From Bisporella sp. PMI_857 (taxonomy: Eukaryota > Ascomycota > Leotiomycetes > Helotiales > Helotiaceae), in assembly GCA_021307315.1 (NCBI GenBank), contig JAJSPD010000009.1, forward strand, positions 1-64,000: a DNA stretch of 64,000 nt, read 5' to 3'. The position numbers and the translations under genes are program-made. Shown in pieces: positions 12,501-24,780 of the stretch; the stretch's first letter is position 1, and each line of letters starts with the position of its first letter. The notes under the pieces are model-generated. The model was given only the letters and a program-made list of their open reading frames with translations. It did no database searches and was not told the origin of the DNA.

Positions 12501-15500
12501 ACCTAGATCACAAGAAAATAACTTTCGAAACCTGCTTACGAATGCCTCCTTGCATGGCGGTGCACGGATAAATATCTTCGATAATGTTCGCAATACCGCC
12601 ATGCTGTTCGATTCCTATCTTGAAAATGGGAAGTTTGTTGGAGAGTAAATCTTGAAGGTCCTCGTATGTTAGTTTGAGCCGCGGGAAATCGCTCAGTGTA
12701 TATGTTGGTGCTTCAACTGCCAGCTTCGGCAAACTGCGCGTGAGGGAGTCTTGGAAGAGGGAGATCCATTCTCGCACTCTGTCTCCATGGGCGATCTGCT
12801 TGTGCGTGGTGAATGTGAAATCCATGACTCCATGTGATACTCCTACTGAGAGGTCGATCATAGCGAATCGGTGCGCTGTCGACGCGCTCTCTTGTTCCGG
12901 GGCTGACACACGAGTTTCTAACTGTATCAGACCATCGCTTGTCTCGAGCTGTTGAAATATTCCCAAAAAGTTGACGAGAATCTCCACCGGCGCATGGTCA
13001 ACGAATAAGTCTCCATCAGGGGACAGGTGACGAAATGCGAAATATGGCTGTCCATTTCCAGGGATTGAGTTACGGGTATCCTTGGCAAGACGAATAGCTT
13101 CGTTGCACGTCGCAGATTGGTTTACAGGAATATTCACCGGATACATTGCGGTGAACCAGCCAACGGTTTGAGAGAGATCGATATCGTCGGCCCCGTCAAA
13201 CTGTTCACGGCCATGATGCTCTATGAAAACCGGAGGGGTGGCTCGATCTTGAAAGACATGCTGAAAGGAGTGTACAAGATGGCCAACTATAATATCTAGT
13301 GGTGTGGTGCGCAGAGCTTGGTTCCCCTTTCCGAGAATAAGACTAGTAATATGGGGCGAGAGAGAAAAAGACTGCTCTACGCAATATTCTAGGATATTGT
13401 CTTGCTCTGATACACCCCAGAAGTCAAATTGCGGTGCAAACGTCACCAAAGGGGGGTAGACGGTGGCTGGTGACATCTCTGTACTACCGTAGCATTGTTC
13501 CTGCAACGAAACCCAGTTCTGGAATGGGAGGGATGGCGATAGATCCCCCGGCAGACTGCCATTTCGGATGATCTCTTCAAAATCCCGCCAAATGATGCGC
13601 CACGAGACAAGGTCAATAACCAAATGATGGGCAACCAAATACATCATGCTGTCGTTTCCGGCAACGTCGAAATAGTCGACGGAGAAAATGGGTCCCTGAG
13701 TAATATCTATGGAAGAAATACTCTCTTGGCTACATATTGCAACGCTTGCGGCAATCGTATCCCGTGTGTCGTTTTGGATCGGACCAAGGCTGTGAGATTG
13801 GAAACGATATGTCCCCGGAGTTGGCGGTACTGTATATTGTGTCCATTTGCTACCGTCCTCATCCTTGCGGAAACGGACACGCAGCATGGCATGGCGTGCG
13901 ACAATTATATCGAACGCGTGCCGTGCCTCATCAACAGAAACGCCTTTCTTGACTCGACAAAGAAAAGCCTGGTTATAGCATGTCCAATTCTGGGATTCCT
14001 GTTTAAAGTAGAGCTTCTGTATGGGTGCAAGGTTGAATGACGGGCCATCCGCAACTATGGGAGTGGAACCCGGCGCAAACGAGTGGTTGAAAGTGCAATG
14101 GGGTGAGATATCTGCAATAGTCTTCTTCATAAGAATAGTGACCACCCGCACCATAATTCCAAGTCTGCGACATTCGGACACAATCTGCATAGCCGTAATC
14201 GAGTCACCACCGAGTGATGTAAAGGTGTCGTGCATGCCAATATCGCATAATGGTCGATTTAAGATCTGCGACCAAACGAGCTGAAGGCTGATTTCAGTGC
14301 CGTTGGTCGGATGTTGTTTTACCACAATACTATCAGAAGTAGATTCTGGAGGTCCTACTATGAGCATGTTAGTAAGTGTTTCATCTTTCAGATAGTTCTG
14401 CCAGAATTGAGGTGCAGCTGCTCTTGAGGCCTTTTATAAAGGTTTTTGTCAAGCTACCTGCTCCCAAGGCGGCAGAAAAGAAATTGGGATTGATAACTCA
14501 GGAAATTATTTACCCAGAGGCTCACCAAGACGTCCATTCACCGTGTTTAGATTATTGGAGTCATAAGGTGAGGCAAAGTCAAAATCCTGCAACTTTTTTA
14601 ATCCGGGTTTTCCCAAAAGAGTCGAAATAATATGCTGCAGTTCGTGGAGCATGAAATCCACCTGTCTATCTGTCACAATACCTTGGTCGTAGTTGATCAG
14701 CACATGTAGTGTATCTGGCCGGATAGTGCAATTCACAGTGAGTGCGATATCCAAGAATTCTTCGGCGCTGAGCTTCGGGCTTTGCAATCCTAGGGCGCTT
14801 AGTGGCGAGTCGACCTCATTGTCACCCATGGTATGGACGACGAGAAGGTTCCGGAAGTCGACAGCGGCGCTGGCGGCGGGTCCCAATCGACGTATGCGCT
14901 GCAGGCCAGCGTGCTGGTGTTTTCTTAATTCCGCCGTCTTCTGCTGTATGTCGCGGAGGAGGTTGGTGATGGTCATTTCTGGATCCAGTTGTACGCTCAT
15001 TGGAACATTGGCAATGGTCGGCCCGATAATATCGGAAATTCCTTCTACGGGGACATCTCGGCCGGAAAGCATCAAGCCAAATATCACATCTTGGCTCTCG
15101 CTGAACTTTGACATCAAAATGGCCCATGCGGTTTGAATAACGGTAGCAATAGTTGCTTCCGACCCAGGTTCTCGGTGGAAAGGAACGGTCGAGGACTTGT
15201 GATGTTGCGGCCGAGCGACGTACTGAGCTGACGGCAGTTGAGGCCAGCTTTGAATAATGCTTGGGAACTGACCTCTCCAAAAGTTATCCACTTCAGTTTC
15301 ATCAACGGTAGAAAGAAATTGGAAAAAGCTGGAGTAAGGGACTACCGGTTTTTCCAATGACCCTGTCCGGTAGATCTCACTAAAGTTTTCGTATGTCCGC
15401 ATGATGGACCAGCCGTCATAGAGAGAATGGTGTAATGTCGCGACAAAAATGGACTGTTCACCGGTTTGGATGATGGCGAACTTGCATAACTCACTACCGT

Positions 15501-18500
15501 ACTCAACGAGCAGGGTCCCATCACTCTGAAGGTATTGTTCCAGCGACACTCCGGTAGTGGTGTGCCAGGTGATGTTGGAGTGCAAGACTACTTGAAGTGA
15601 GCCAACGCTGCGTTGGAAAATGATACGAGTTCGATAGATGGCTTGCGCTGCGACAACATTCTCCCATGCAGACTTGAATCGGTCTAGGTCCATAGACTTT
15701 GGCAATATCAGAACAATTTGGTGAGTATATGCCTTGGGTCGATGCGATGATACAGCCATAAGGACCTCTTGTGTGGGGTTGCAGGGGTATATATCCTCAA
15801 TCATTTCCACGGCGACACCGCAGCTAAGCGCAGCTTCTTTGATGCATGTCTCGGGGTCCACCTTGTTCTTGATTAGAGACATTGGCTCAATAGCAGCATT
15901 CTTCCGATCCTTCAGTTCGCCAGATGTCACCATGGCTAACGCCATCTCATGAAGTAGAGGCACCCGGAAGACATCGGCCACCGTCAGGGAGATACCATCG
16001 GCACGAGCCTCTGCGATGAGCTTCATAGCGAGGACGGAATCACCTCCAAGACGGAAGAAATTGTCATCGGCATGTATCGTCTTTGTCGCCACATTAAGAA
16101 CTCTAGCCCAGAGAGCTTGCAAAGATTTCTCCTCTTCCGTCTCCAGAGCTCTTGATGACGTTGGATTGGCTAGATAGTATTGCCCCAGATCGTCGGCGTT
16201 AAGGGCAGCTGCCCATTTGCGTAGCACCTTTCGCTCGAGCTTACCGGACGTATTGAATGGGAGATGTCGGACTGGTATAAAGATAGACGGTACCATATAT
16301 CGTGGAAGAAAATTTGAAAGTTGGGTTTGTGCCTCCTGTGTATGCAGAAAGAGGTCAGCGATTGCACAGCATAAGAAAATACACTGTGGTGAAGACCGTG
16401 TATTCCCTGTTAAGCAGAGCCTTGAAAAGCAATGAATGAAAGGGAAGAAAAAGGAACTTCTGACCTTGAAAGCGGACCTGCTTTTCTCATCTATGGGCAG
16501 GATATCTTTTCCGTCGTCCTCGCTAAGCTTTTGTCGTCTGTTGCCGCCAAAACTGCAAAAGACGACGAGGACCGTTGCGTCTCCTCGGTTTGTGGTTTGG
16601 AATGTGTCGACGGCACTAGTAGTGAAAACAGCACTGCAGCGACGTAGATGATCCTCAATTTCTCCCAATTCCACGCGTTGACCATGGATTTTAATCTGGC
16701 TGTCCGCGCGGCCGACAAAAGTGATACTACCATCAACGTTCATCTTGGCTAAATCACCAGAGCGATAGAATCTCCGGCAGCTTCCAGATCCATCTCGAGA
16801 CCACTATGGCGCACGAGGTTAGTATTTATTTGTTCAAGTCATCTTGGAGAGTACTCGGGTGTAATTAGATGCATCGTGGGAATGTTGGCCTCAACGAGGC
16901 AATGATCTATCCTTGTCAAAGGCAAAGGGGTGATGCTGAACTTGACAAGATGCTTACCGCTAGATTCTGGATGAAGGAGGCAGCGCTCTCTTTCGGCCTA
17001 TTTGCGTACCCGCGGCCAACAATGGGGCCTTCGACGATAAGCTCGCCGACACATCCAACGGGCACCAGACGGTCTGGTCTCCGGTGGTCCACGATCCATA
17101 TTTGACAACCCACAGCATGCCCGATGTTAGCTGGATCATCTTCAATTGCCACCGGGCCACGAGTCAGACATGCCAAAGGAGTGCACTCGGACGGACCCAG
17201 CCCATTGAATAGTCGCAACTGTTTAGCCCAGCGCCAGTAGTCCTGACGACCGTTTGGCTCGCCGGTTAAGATGAGCGTTTTAAGCGTCGGCACATTTTCC
17301 GGCTCTAGTAGGCGCGAAACGGTCTTGGTTAGTACTGCGAAATTGATCTGGCGTTCGTCGATGACTTCGCTAAGGAAATTCATCCGTTCGTGGTCCGATA
17401 TTACCTGCACGCAGCCACCGTGTATCAAGGTACCGAATATTTCTAATAAGTGGCAGTCAAAAGTATAAGATGAGAATTGCAGAGTTCTTGACTGCGTGTC
17501 GAGACCAACCTGTTGTCCGGTGGCGGCCAAGTGCGTAGCCAACGAGCGATGTTCAATCACCGATCCCTTTGGCTTTCCGGTACTGCCTGAAGTGTAAACA
17601 ATAAAGGCCGCATTACTTGGTAGAATAGTAAGAGGAGCCTTAGTGACGGGCTCTGACCTCAACTGGGCAAGCAGAGTGTCGGTGACGCAGACGACGTGGG
17701 GTATATGTCCGGTGAACTGTTCGACGTCGTCTTCACCGCAAAGCACGACTCTAGATTCTACATCGCTGCTTAGCTCCAGCAAACGGGAGGCTGGATGCTC
17801 GGGGTTGATCGAAACGCAAACACCACCGATTTTCAGCGTAGCCAGCATAGCGATAATGGGTATATTTGACTTCCTAAAGCAAAGCATCACACGCGATTCT
17901 AGGAGGACACCCGTTTGCTGTTGGATATGGCTTGCCAGTCGATTGGATAAAATATCAAGCTCTGCGTAGGTCAGTGGACCATGCACCCCGTCAAGTGCCA
18001 CGGCGTTAGGTGCCAGGCGAGTTTGCTCTTCGAACAAGCCATGTATGGTCTTTTCAACAGGGGCTGGCATCTGCGCATTCCAGGTTGAAAAAAGTCCGAG
18101 ATCGTGTGGTGATACTTTATCCAGATCATACAGGGAGCGGCTTGTTGATTCGGTCGCCAGCTGCTTGATGATATGGTCGAAGAGGTGGAGCAAGCATTCT
18201 ATCTGCTTCTTAGAGATGACGTTTTCGTCGTAGTGAGCCTTGATGTGTAGCGAATCGCTATCGCCGTCAATGGTGCACTGAACAGTCAGTGCGTAGTCGA
18301 GGGTATCGTTCTCTTCTCTATGGACGAGTTCTAAGCCTAAATCGGTCATGCCCTGGTGGCCCTCATCTTCGTCTACAGGCTGGATAACTAAGAGGTTCTA
18401 TTTGGGCGATAGGGGTTAGTAATATTTATATTTAGAGATTCTTGGTATAATTTTGAATACCAGATATGATCATCCTCTCCTGGGTTAGACCCAAGAAAGT

Positions 18501-21500
18501 AAAAGGAAAGAAAAATCGAAAGACTAACCTGGAAACCTCCGGCAGATCGTGCTTCGGGACTTAAGCGGCATATTCGTTGAAGACCGATGTGTTGGTGCTG
18601 CCTGACTTGCGATACGTATTCCGAAACGTTCTCCAAGTATTCGGATATGGTGCTGGTATTGTCCAGGATCACTCTCACCGGTACAGTGGTGATGGTGATA
18701 CCCATCATGGAAGTGATTCCGGGTACAAAGGTATCTCTTCCGGATAAGGTCAGGCCAAATATGGCATCGTCCGTGCCAGCATAGGCGGCGGTGACGAGAG
18801 CCCACGCCGCTTGCACCAGGGTTGCCGTGGTAATACTGGATGTAGCCTTCCGATTTAACTGGAGACTAATGGGTTGCATCTGCCGTGCATCCGGAGTGTA
18901 TTCAGGACTGGGTAGGCAGGGAAACGACTCCACCGTGTCTGGGAACTGTTCGCTCCAGAATTGGTCCGCTTCTTCCAGATCTAGTGCGTTGATATACTGT
19001 ATGAACGGGGTATAGGACGTCTCCTGGCTTGCGACCCCGTGGTTGTAGATTTGATTTATCTCCTTGTACATTAACGTCCTCGACCAGCCATCGGAGATGG
19101 CGTGGTGGCCACTCCAAACAAAGTATAAAGTCCCCTGTTCATCGTGGACGATGGCGTAGCGACTCAACGCCGATCCATATGTCACAGACTTTTTCTCGTC
19201 ATGTTGCACAAACTCTTCGAGCGTCATTCCAGCTTGCCAGTTCATATCCGAGCGAAGTACGACTTGGACTGTTCCTACGCCGTGTAAAGTAACGATACGG
19301 GTTCGGAAAATAGACTGTTGGGACACCATAGCCGCCCACGCTTTTTTGAATCGTTCCATATCGAGCGATTTGGGAAGCCTGAAAACTACTCGGTGCGTAT
19401 ATACGTTCGACCGATGTGCAGAGATTGCTATAAGGGCTTCCTGCATGGGTGTAGTAGGATATATGTCTTCGACCATGTCTACATTGACATTGCAAACTCG
19501 AGCAGCCTCCTGCACACAGTCAACTCTGGCCACCGAATTCGGTATTAACTCGAACGGCTGGGGTAGCACTTCCTCAGGCGCCTTGCGGTCAACGTTGCCT
19601 AGCAGCTGCGCGGCTTCTCTCATCTCGGGGTGCTTAAATATCTGAGAGACGGTCAAGACTCGTCCGGACTCCCGTAAGGCTTGTACAAGCTCAATGGCTT
19701 TGATCGAATCACCTCCCACTTGGAAGAAATTGTCGTTCGTGCTTAAAGATGCCACTGGCGCCCGCAATATCTGGGCCCAGAGTCGCTGGAGAAGCTTCTC
19801 TTCCCATGTTACCGGCGATCGATAAACAGCTGAGTCTCGTAGTTGGTACTGAGAAAGCTGGTCCTCTGTTAGAAACGAACCCCAACTTTGAAGTGTTTTT
19901 CTGTCCCGTTTCCCGGTCGCACTTTTTGGTATATCCTGGATAGGAATATAAACCGATGGCACCATGTATCTGGATAATGACTCTAGGAGCTTGGACTGGG
20001 CGCTTCGCATGATCCGCTTGGACTCTTGGTCCATGGGCATGAGGGGAGATGAACCATCGGCCTCCACAGGGGGTCGTTTGACGAATGCTACGAGCATCTG
20101 TCTGTTTTCACGACTTTGGAGCTTGACGACCTCCACGGCGATCTGATCAAGCATAGGTTCGGCCACGCAGAGACTATGCTCTATTTCACCGAGCTCCACA
20201 CGTTGCCCCCCCAGCTTTACCTGCGCGTCTGCACGGCATACATACGAGACAGTACCATCTGCATTGCGAATGCCGTAGTCTCCGGACCGAAAGCACCGAT
20301 GGTTTTGCTGCTTTCCTCGTAGCTCCTGGAGCCACAACGGCGCTGGGACAAATCGCTCCATCGTGCGCTTGATGTCGTCCATATATCCTTTAGCTAACAA
20401 CGGCCCTTCGACCAGAATTTCGCCAACCGCTCCGATTGGCTTTAACTTCTCTAGGTCATTTGGATCTGTAACCCAGAGGCAGTTGCCTTTGGCCAGACCA
20501 ATGTTGCAATAATCTGTCGCGAGTCGTTCGGACGAGGCGTAGCTGTCGAAAACGATGGTCTCTGTGATTCCATAAACAGAGATCATCTGAACGCGTGGGC
20601 TCCAGCGCTGAATAGACTCTTTGGTCAGGATCTCTCCACCAACGGTCAAATGTCGAAGATGAGGTACATCTTTTGGCTTAATCTGGGCTAAAACTGAATT
20701 GGGGATGAAGATATGCGTGGCTCTGCTCCTTTGCAGTACAGCGGAAACGTTGTTCAACCTTTCCTCCTCGGATGGGATGCAGACGCATCCGCCCGCAGCC
20801 ATGGTGGCGAAGATGTCTGCAAAGGCGCCGTCAAAGATAAAGTCGGAGAATTGAAATACCTTGGACCTCTCGTCGAGGGAAATCGCTGCGGGAATCTCCA
20901 TCATTTTGGTATACAAAGGTCCATGTTCGACGACGACACCCTTCGGAAGGCCGGTGCTTCCCGAGGTAAACATAATGAACGCCTCAGTCCATGGTGAGAT
21001 CCGAGGCCATCGAAGCTCTGGGCATGAACCGTCCACCTTCTCCAGCATCTCGGAGCTGCAGTGAAGAATACCAATATCAAGGCCATCCAACTCCGTTTCT
21101 GTACACTGGTCTGTCACAAGGTAGCGAGCATTTACCCTCCTCAGGAGCGTTTCGGTTCGCTTTGGGGGATTCCGGATATTCAGCGGCACACCAGTGCAGC
21201 CAGCCATCAGGATGCCCCAGAAAGCCACGATAGACCATTTGCTTTTCCTCATGCATATGCCAATTCGTTCTTCCTCGTGCACACCGAGCTGGAGAAGACG
21301 GGCCGCCATGCGGCGCGAGAGATCATACAGCTCACCATAGGTAAAATCGCCATCCCACGCCTCCACAGCAACTCCGTGGGGTCGGAGCTTTCTCTGCTGG
21401 ACCAGAATCTCGCATAACGCAAAGCTGCCAATCTGCACCGGCTCAGGAGCCGTTCTAGTGATACGATACAGATTTTCAGGGCCTAGGAAGTTCATTTGAG

Positions 21501-22159
21501 TCAGAGGAGAGGTCCAATTTTCCAGGACCAACTCGCCAACTTTCTCGATGGTGTCTATGATATTCAAAACATAGTCGTAATGCCGACTGTTACGAGGCAG
21601 AATCGTCCCTTGGATACATCCGTCCTGGATTGAGATGCGGAAGAGCATCGAATGCTGGGAATTACATCGTATTAGCCATTGCGTTTTCATGTTTCTCATT
21701 GCCTTTCGCTCCCAGCGTAAATGGGGTTAAACTTACCGAGACCTGCTTGCTTTGGTTATCGTATTGCAATTCTGAGCTTGCGCCATCTTCAATCACCAGC
21801 AACGCCGTTGTCTTGATGAGATGCGCGAAACTGGTGCCCGAGGTCTCTAGCTCGAGAGCTGGGCTGTGGAAGTCTTCGTATGCAATGTCGCAGCCCGATT
21901 TCGCGATCTCGGCGGGTTTTGCATCTTCCTCGACCCGGTACTGTCGGGTGGCCGGCGATAATCGTGGTTCCGTGGTTCTATCCTGGTCTTTTGAAGAGTA
22001 GGACACGAAGCTCACATCGTTATTTCCGGTGTAAACAAAACAAGCAATAGCCCAGATCGTCTCGGCAAGTGTCTTGGTAGGCACTTTTGACCCTGGAAAA
22101 TCCCTCAAGCGTCCCAATGTACCAATCTTTACGGGTAACCTGGTCTCGATTGAACCCAT
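6524..22159 (-). CDS. Multimodular nonribosomal peptide synthetase, 4947 aa, with one adenylation-less module
   Basis: Eight exons join in frame: 22159-21737, 21654-18529, 18397-16958, 16803-16465, 16335-14514, 14417-12540, 12397-11343 and 11284-6524 (14844 nt). Order with approximate residues: truncated C domain 1-230; A1 (FTSGSTGLPKG, 370); T1 (GGDS, 785); C1 (HHAISDGWS, 987); A2 (YTSGSTGKPKG, 1455); T2 (1874); C2 (HHSLYDGWS, 2077); T3 directly after it (LGGDS, 2452); E3 (HHLVIDLVSW, EHHGRE); C3 (SHVLMDG, 3131); A4 (3593); T4 (4016); E4 (HHLVIDIVSW, 4174); terminal C (SHAQFDGFS, 4666). All four carrier serines and the A10 lysines are present. There is no thioesterase, so the terminal C domain likely releases or cyclises the product, as in other fungal NRPSs. 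The two E domains imply two D-residues. The product cannot be named. Minor doubt concerns exact splice sites, not the identity. Confidence 0.93.
12600..15815 (-). other. NRPS section C2-T3-E3 lacking an adenylation domain
   Basis: C2 ends at 14514 with the C-A linker-like NLNTVNGRLGEPL, the place where the preceding module passes into A2 (LGLFSTWNAQMPAPV). After a 96-nt intron (14418-14513) only about 50 residues precede the LGGDS of T3. A whole A domain of about 500 residues (1.5 kb) is therefore missing, and no frame in the 150-bp gap could hide it. T3 and E3 keep their active motifs. The carrier must be loaded by another A domain of this protein, in trans, or not at all. Confidence 0.88.
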
Positions 22160-22630
22160 TCCGGTGGAACTTCGGGGTAGTTAGTTTTGCAAGAAGAGGT
22201 GGAATAGTATACTTTGTGATGGTATCTTCTCAATTCTTTCTTGTCACTAAACAGATAAGTATACTTTTGCGCGGTGGATATCCTTTTGTGTATTAATGAT
22301 ACATACAAAAGAACAGAATCTCAAAATTCCAATACATCACGCGAATACCGCCTGCTCTATTCCTATAGAGTCCAACGTTGCATCCTGAATCATAATATAA
22401 GACATTAGTCACGGTCAAGGACATACATCTAAGAGGAGGCTGTTACATCGGAGATACTGTGGTGCGGCGGGGCCAATCACTTATAACGTGATCTTTCTAA
22501 CACCAACTCCGTGGTTGACGATCAATGCGGAGAAAATTGTGGGGTATTAGTGATTCGGATCTTGACATGGCATCTTTCTTAGTCACACTGGATGATGTGT
22601 GAGCGAGTGAACGGCGGCGAAACACCTGAT
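22160..22630. other. Upstream region of the NRPS
   Basis: There is no gene here. It should hold the NRPS promoter; I found no clear TATA box or repeated operator. It ends at the TA target site of the mariner element. Confidence 0.5.
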
Positions 22631-22740
22631 ACGGTAGGTGGATATATGAACGTGCACGTTTAAATCGCATGATTTTCCCCCATTAATATCAAGTAATATA
22701 TATTCTAATTGTACACGCAATACAAATTCTATCGCTTTGA

Positions 22741-22862
22741 GCGCCAAAGCGTCGCCAAGGCTAAATTCTCGCTTGTTAGACCAATTAAACACTTTAAAAT
22801 ACTCGCTAACTAATTTAATTGGCTCAACAAGCGAGAATTTGGCCTTGGCGACGCTTTGGCGC
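22741..22862. repeat. Foldback (hairpin) repeat, 49-bp arms
   Basis: The left arm 22741-22789 (GCGCCAAAGCGTCGCCAAGG...) and the right arm 22814-22862 are inverted copies with four mismatches, all transitions, separated by about 24 bp. It lies inside the mariner element between its left end and the transposase 3' end. It may be a small MITE that inserted into the transposon, or a part of it. Confidence 0.85.
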
Positions 22863-23043
22863 TTAAGGGGATAGGAAATCTGTCTAATATAAAATGTAGA
22901 CTAGTATCCAGAGTATATTTAACCCAGTAAATATTTAGTATACTAACCATTTGCTGCTATTATAGCGTCAACCCTCTTTTGCATACCTGAAGCTAGCTTA
23001 TTTAACATGTCACTGCCAACAAGTCCCAGGCTTCCTGCGCAGC

Positions 23044-24046
23044 CTAAATTAACAATTCCCTTGTTGTATTATTGTCTTTCATAGTTATAAACTCTGGGTG
23101 AAGCTCTATAATCTTTGCCATAAGCATTTTCCACTGATTCTCAATTGTGTTAAGATCTGTAGAATAAGGGGGCCAGTCCATAACCTCAATACCCATTTCC
23201 TTAAACCATTCTATAACCTTTCGAGCTGTATATATAGGAGCATTGTCGTGCATAAAAATACTACTATGATCAAGTATGGTAGGGAGGTATTTTATTAAGG
23301 ACTTTGATATATCTGCGTGCTGTAACTTCTCCACGCTTAGATTCTGAATCTCCCTTTATAACCACCAGGTTTGTATATATTCCTCAGCCAAAACCAGCCC
23401 AAAATATAGTAGAACGACCCTTTGTAGGTTCCCCCCGAAACTGCCTAAGGTTGTAGGCCTTCACCTATCCAAAAACGTTAGCAATTGTTAATATAAAAAG
23501 ATGGTACCCCGCTTACCCCGCTTGCGATATACAAAGTCCCATTTGCCTCCTTTTCCATGTTCAATTGAACACTTATCTAACCAGTGCCAATGTTGCTAAT
23601 ATAACAGAGGCTTGCTATTGTGTTTATTGCCCATTCTAACCTAGCCGTAGCACGTTCGTCGTTCAAAAGTGGTCGTTTTCTACAGCGCCATTTTTGTGTA
23701 CCGGATTCCTTCAAAAATCGGTATACAGTCTTCTTCGTAACGTGTGACACAATAGTAGCGACCAATTCGTTCGCAGTAATCTTTGGAGATTGATCTATTG
23801 CCCTATAAACCCTTCTTTATCACGCTCAGACAGTTTAGTAGGCGGACGGCCTCGTGGTCATGAGTGTTGTCCAGCTCGCAAAGCTGCATTTTTGGCTGTC
23901 GCGTAGGCTGCCGACCGCGAGTAGTTTTCTTGCTCTGCAACTACGCCGCAAGGTATTCCGTGAACTCTAGCTCCAATTATATGGTTCTGATGACCTGATG
24001 ATAGCTGTGCCAAAGGTGGTTTGGGGGTTCCTGGCGTACGAGGCAT
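23044..24046 (-). pseudogene. Tc1/mariner transposase remnant
   Basis: Three pieces in different frames read in order along the minus strand. The N-terminal piece begins MPRTPGTPKPPLAQLSSGHQ. The helix-turn-helix piece includes VTKKTVYRFLKESG and KRPLLNDERATARLEWA. The catalytic C-terminal piece contains MHDNAPIYTARKVIEWF and WPPYSTDLNTIENQWK, holding the second Asp and the Glu of the DDE site. Stops and frameshifts separate the pieces, so it cannot make transposase. It lies inside the element with TA-flanked inverted repeats. Confidence 0.85.
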
Positions 24047-24285
24047 ATTTGATTGTAGAGGGTTGTTTTGTAAAATCGCTAGCCACGTGCACATTCATAT
24101 ATCCACCCACTATAATGGTTCTCTACATACCTTCTCGAAGTTAAGCCGAGGTCCCTCCCCACCTCCCACCTTACCCTTTGCTCTGGTTTTCGCTGCATGG
24201 AAATTCTGGCCTGTACTATCCTCCCTAAATTCGTCACCGTTACATAGGGTTTTTACGTGAAAAAGTGGATATATTGCAAGGCTCT

Positions 24286-24514
24286 TACTATACCCCCACC
24301 CTAAATAAAAGGCAAAAACTGTGCCGCGTGGGGAATGCCAAGGGTTTTTGTTGCCAGTCGTTAAGGGTTTGACCCTGTTGCCTTATTGCTACTGGCTCGT
24401 GAAAAATGGGCAAGAAGAGGGTTTTGCAAGGAGCCGCAAATGCTCATAGCCATTCACAAGCTGCAAACCCTAGTCGGCCCGGTTTTTACCCTTTATTTAG
24501 GGTGGGGGTATAGT
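24286..24514. mobile_element. MITE copy 1, 229 bp
   Basis: The ends are inverted: it opens TACTATACCCCCACCCTAAA and closes with TTTAGGGTGGGGGTATAGTA. There is no coding capacity. A diverged sibling follows 29 bp later. The internal blocks GGGGAATGCCAAGGGTTTTT and GCAAGGAGCCGCAA are shared with that copy. Confidence 0.8.
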
Positions 24515-24543
24515 ATTCAATCATACTCGGTTGTTCTGGTTAC

Positions 24544-24780
24544 TACTATACCCCCTAAACAACGGACAAAAACTGGGCATGATGGGGAATGCCAAGGGTT
24601 TTTGTCACCAGTCAAGTTAAAAAGCTGGACTGCTTTGCCCCTTCGCTGCTGGCTCGTGCAAAAAAGGAAAAATGGGCCAGAAACTGGTTTTGCAAGGAGC
24701 CGCAAGGGATTATAGCCATTCACAAGCTGCAAGCCCCAGCCGACTCAGTTTTGCCCTTTACTTAAAGGGGGAAAAATATT
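24544..24780. mobile_element. MITE copy 2, diverged sibling
   Basis: It starts ACTATACCCCCTAAAC and repeats the internal blocks of copy 1 in the same order and orientation (GGGGAATGCCAAGGGTTTTT, GCAAGGAGCCGCAA, CATTCACAAGCTGCAA). The right end is eroded (CCCTTTACTTAAAGGGGG). Two tandem copies suggest either two insertions or a local duplication. Confidence 0.72.

Larger units (their letters stand above)
22633..24112. mobile_element. Decayed Tc1/mariner-type transposon, 1.48 kb
   Basis: Terminal inverted repeats of about 28 bp are visible. The left end reads GGTGGATATATGAACGTGCA from 22638; the right end read in reverse is GGTGGATATATGAATGTGCA. Both ends are flanked by TA (22631-22632 and 24113-24114), the duplication typical of Tc1/mariner. 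Remnants of the transposase lie inside on the minus strand. The differences between the two ends are mainly C/T and G/A, as RIP would leave. Confidence 0.82.

Noticed and set aside
14367..14514. A third A domain hidden in another frame
   Set aside because: The gap is about 150 bp, ten times too short.
6524..22159. Seven separate NRPS-like genes in a row
   Set aside because: Each break carries a donor, branch site and acceptor, and joining them restores continuous A, C and E domains with consistent phase. It is one gene.
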